Source: Dryococelus australis
Taxonomy: Eukaryota > Arthropoda > Insecta > Phasmatodea > Phasmatidae
Direction: 5' to 3'
Length of the DNA: 64,000 nucleotides
NCBI GenBank assembly: GCA_029891345.1
Contig: CM057000.1
Coordinates: 125,277,338 to 125,341,337 of the forward strand
Shown: piece after piece, positions 62,306-64,000 of the stretch
Layout: each line of letters begins with the position of its first letter
Position numbering within the stretch: position 1 is the first letter of the stretch
Position numbers and translations under genes: made by a program
The notes under the pieces: generated by a model
Database searches by the model: none
What the model was told of the DNA's origin: nothing
What the model saw: the letters and a program-made list of their open reading frames with translations, nothing else

Positions 62306-64000
62306 CCCTTAACGTGGGAAAGTTTAAAAGCTCCAATTCTTCTTGGTTGGTATGAAAATGCAATGTGGCCATGAGAGCTGGCATGGACTTGTTTTGATAG
62401 CATTAAAACACTTGATTGTATCCCAAGATTACTAGCTAAACTCTTAAATCTAGATCACAAAAATCCTTACACCTATAACACAGTACAATACATGACACAA
62501 TTCAATGCAGTAACAAGTCGCACTACCTAAGAGCCAGTATTTATTAATTTAAAAACAACTAAAATGGTTTCAAACTTTCAGCACTACTGTGACAAAGTTA
62601 AATTGTATCTTGTCTTGCAAGGGAGTAGGAAAAAAACAATGGATTTTTTACACTTAACTTACAACAATTATTAAAATACTAAGAATAATAAATGCCATAT
62701 GTTATAACTAGAGATGGGTCCAAACCCTGTTTTGCAGATATTACAGATACTGATACTTTGTGGCCAATCCCGCCGATAGAGCGGATACAAAAATTTTGTT
62801 TGTAATTTTTTATATTGTGTCCGAGTAACTTTAAAATACCCCATAACTTAAGTTTTTGTGTTTACATTGCAGTTTTGTACTTTGGTCTTTTATAAAAAAA
62901 CTTCCCTTAATCAAACTCCGAGGCACAATCTAAAACTTTAAATATTTTTGGTATTCTTAAGGCCTGTCTCCAATCAGCCGTTCCTGTGGATGTGGACGTA
63001 TCCGAAACTAGGAGTCAAGTGATGTCACATACGGTCTATGCGTCGTCCAAAGAGAGCTTTCGGAATCTGACACTAGGTCGCAGTAAATTCAGCATGTTGT
63101 TGTTACGTAGTGATGTTTAAATTTGCTGAATTAATGACTATTTCATGTTTACAAAATGGGTAACATGAATATTTATAATAAACACTTAAACGGTTATATT
63201 TTAAACAAGTTCGCCAAGAGACATCCAAATTTTATTTTTTAAACTTACGTTTGAAAAGTTTTCTTATTAAGTAGTTAAGACCAAACAAAGATATCACTAA
63301 ATATTTTTTAGTATTTCATCACGTTTGTTTTGAGAAAAATCACCTGGCACATTCATTGTTTGCATTAATAACGTTAACATTTCACGAATGTGTGCAAAAG
63401 TATTTGAAGTCGTCTTCTTTTTCTATCAACTTACGACACAACTTTGGACGAAAGTTCAATTTTCAGAATGTTTCAACTTGGGATACAGGTTGACTTGGGA
63501 CACAGCAGCTTGGGACAACGCCTTGACGTCTGAGGGTCAAGTGCACCAATCAACGTATCCTCATCCTAAGCCACATGTTGGGATATCGCAATTGTAGACA
63601 GGGCGTTAACCGGTTTTGCGACGGTAAGCAGCTGGCTACCATCACCAACCTCGCCCAACAGTTGCAAATGCCATATACGTCAAGAACATACCCACAAAAC
63701 ACAGAAAATGAGTAAAGATGCCAGTGTTTATAAATACCGCGTGCATGTTCAGTGCGTAAATTACATTAATCTGCTTTATGTATATGTACTATTTACTTTT
63801 GTGATATCACCAACATTTTTGGTTAAAGATATTCATTTATAAATAAAAAAATAATTATAATTCTGCCATTGAACGTGTACTACAGCAATAGCGACTCAGC
63901 TCATATATCAACATTCGACCTTCCTACTAATCGATTTATGAATTGTGTTGTGCTGCGATCAAAACTATGATATATGATGTGTAAGCAATAGATAAATATA
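62301..64000. other. AT-rich DNA without a recognised gene
   Basis: Short frames only (longest 69 codons at 63388-63597, unrecognised). It runs to the window edge. Confidence 0.5.

Overview
The window looks like accessory, repeat-dominated DNA from the nuclear genome of a large-genome arthropod, most likely an insect. It is strongly AT-rich, full of (CA)n, (TA)n and homopolymer tracts, and packed with eukaryotic transposable elements: Tc1/mariner, Ty3/Gypsy, tRNA-derived SINEs, MITEs and a Polinton/adintovirus-type polymerase B. I see no rRNA, no convincing tRNA gene, no bacterial operon and no complete host protein-coding gene. The species cannot be fixed from the sequence alone.

Layout. 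1-9 kb: AT-rich DNA with short terminal-inverted-repeat (TIR) elements, a fold-back element and a sharply bounded 0.8 kb piece of polymerase B (+). 9.2-10.8 kb: an internally deleted Gypsy remnant (gag end joined to integrase end) followed by its 3' LTR. 12.1-15.5 kb: a nearly full-length but broken protein-primed family B DNA polymerase (-), with AT-rich tandem-repeat DNA upstream. 20.2-24.5 kb: a tandem repeat and then a minus-strand series of related, unrecognised coding modules with plausible splice sites. This is the strongest candidate for something undescribed. A GC-richer island at 25.1-25.7 kb lies just upstream of it. 27.3-28.1 kb: an inverted LTR of the 10 kb family. 28.9-30.1 kb: a complete-ended Tc1 (DD34E) element with a dead transposase. 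31.7-36.1 kb: a SINE, a minisatellite, a second MITE family, and a 670 bp (CA)n tract inside a truncated MITE.

38.6-44.9 kb: more TIR elements, a Gypsy-like LTR element reduced to gag, and a Tc1/mariner element with a DD36-type spacing whose last catalytic Glu is Gln. 45.5-46.3 kb: three long poly-G runs. 46.6-49.9 kb: a pseudogene of a widespread arthropod transposase-like family, split by a 2 kb GC-richer insert. 50-57.8 kb: AT-rich DNA without recognisable genes. 57.8-62.1 kb: a second MITE copy, two SINEs and an LTR-like GC-rich block. The rest is AT-rich DNA with nothing recognised.

Almost everything recognisable is a decayed mobile element, so there is no pathway to reconstruct. The useful content is the set of repeat families, each with several copies here that can be compared with one another, and the unexplained 21-24.5 kb module array. 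All identifications rest on reading protein motifs and sequence ends by eye; no database search was run.
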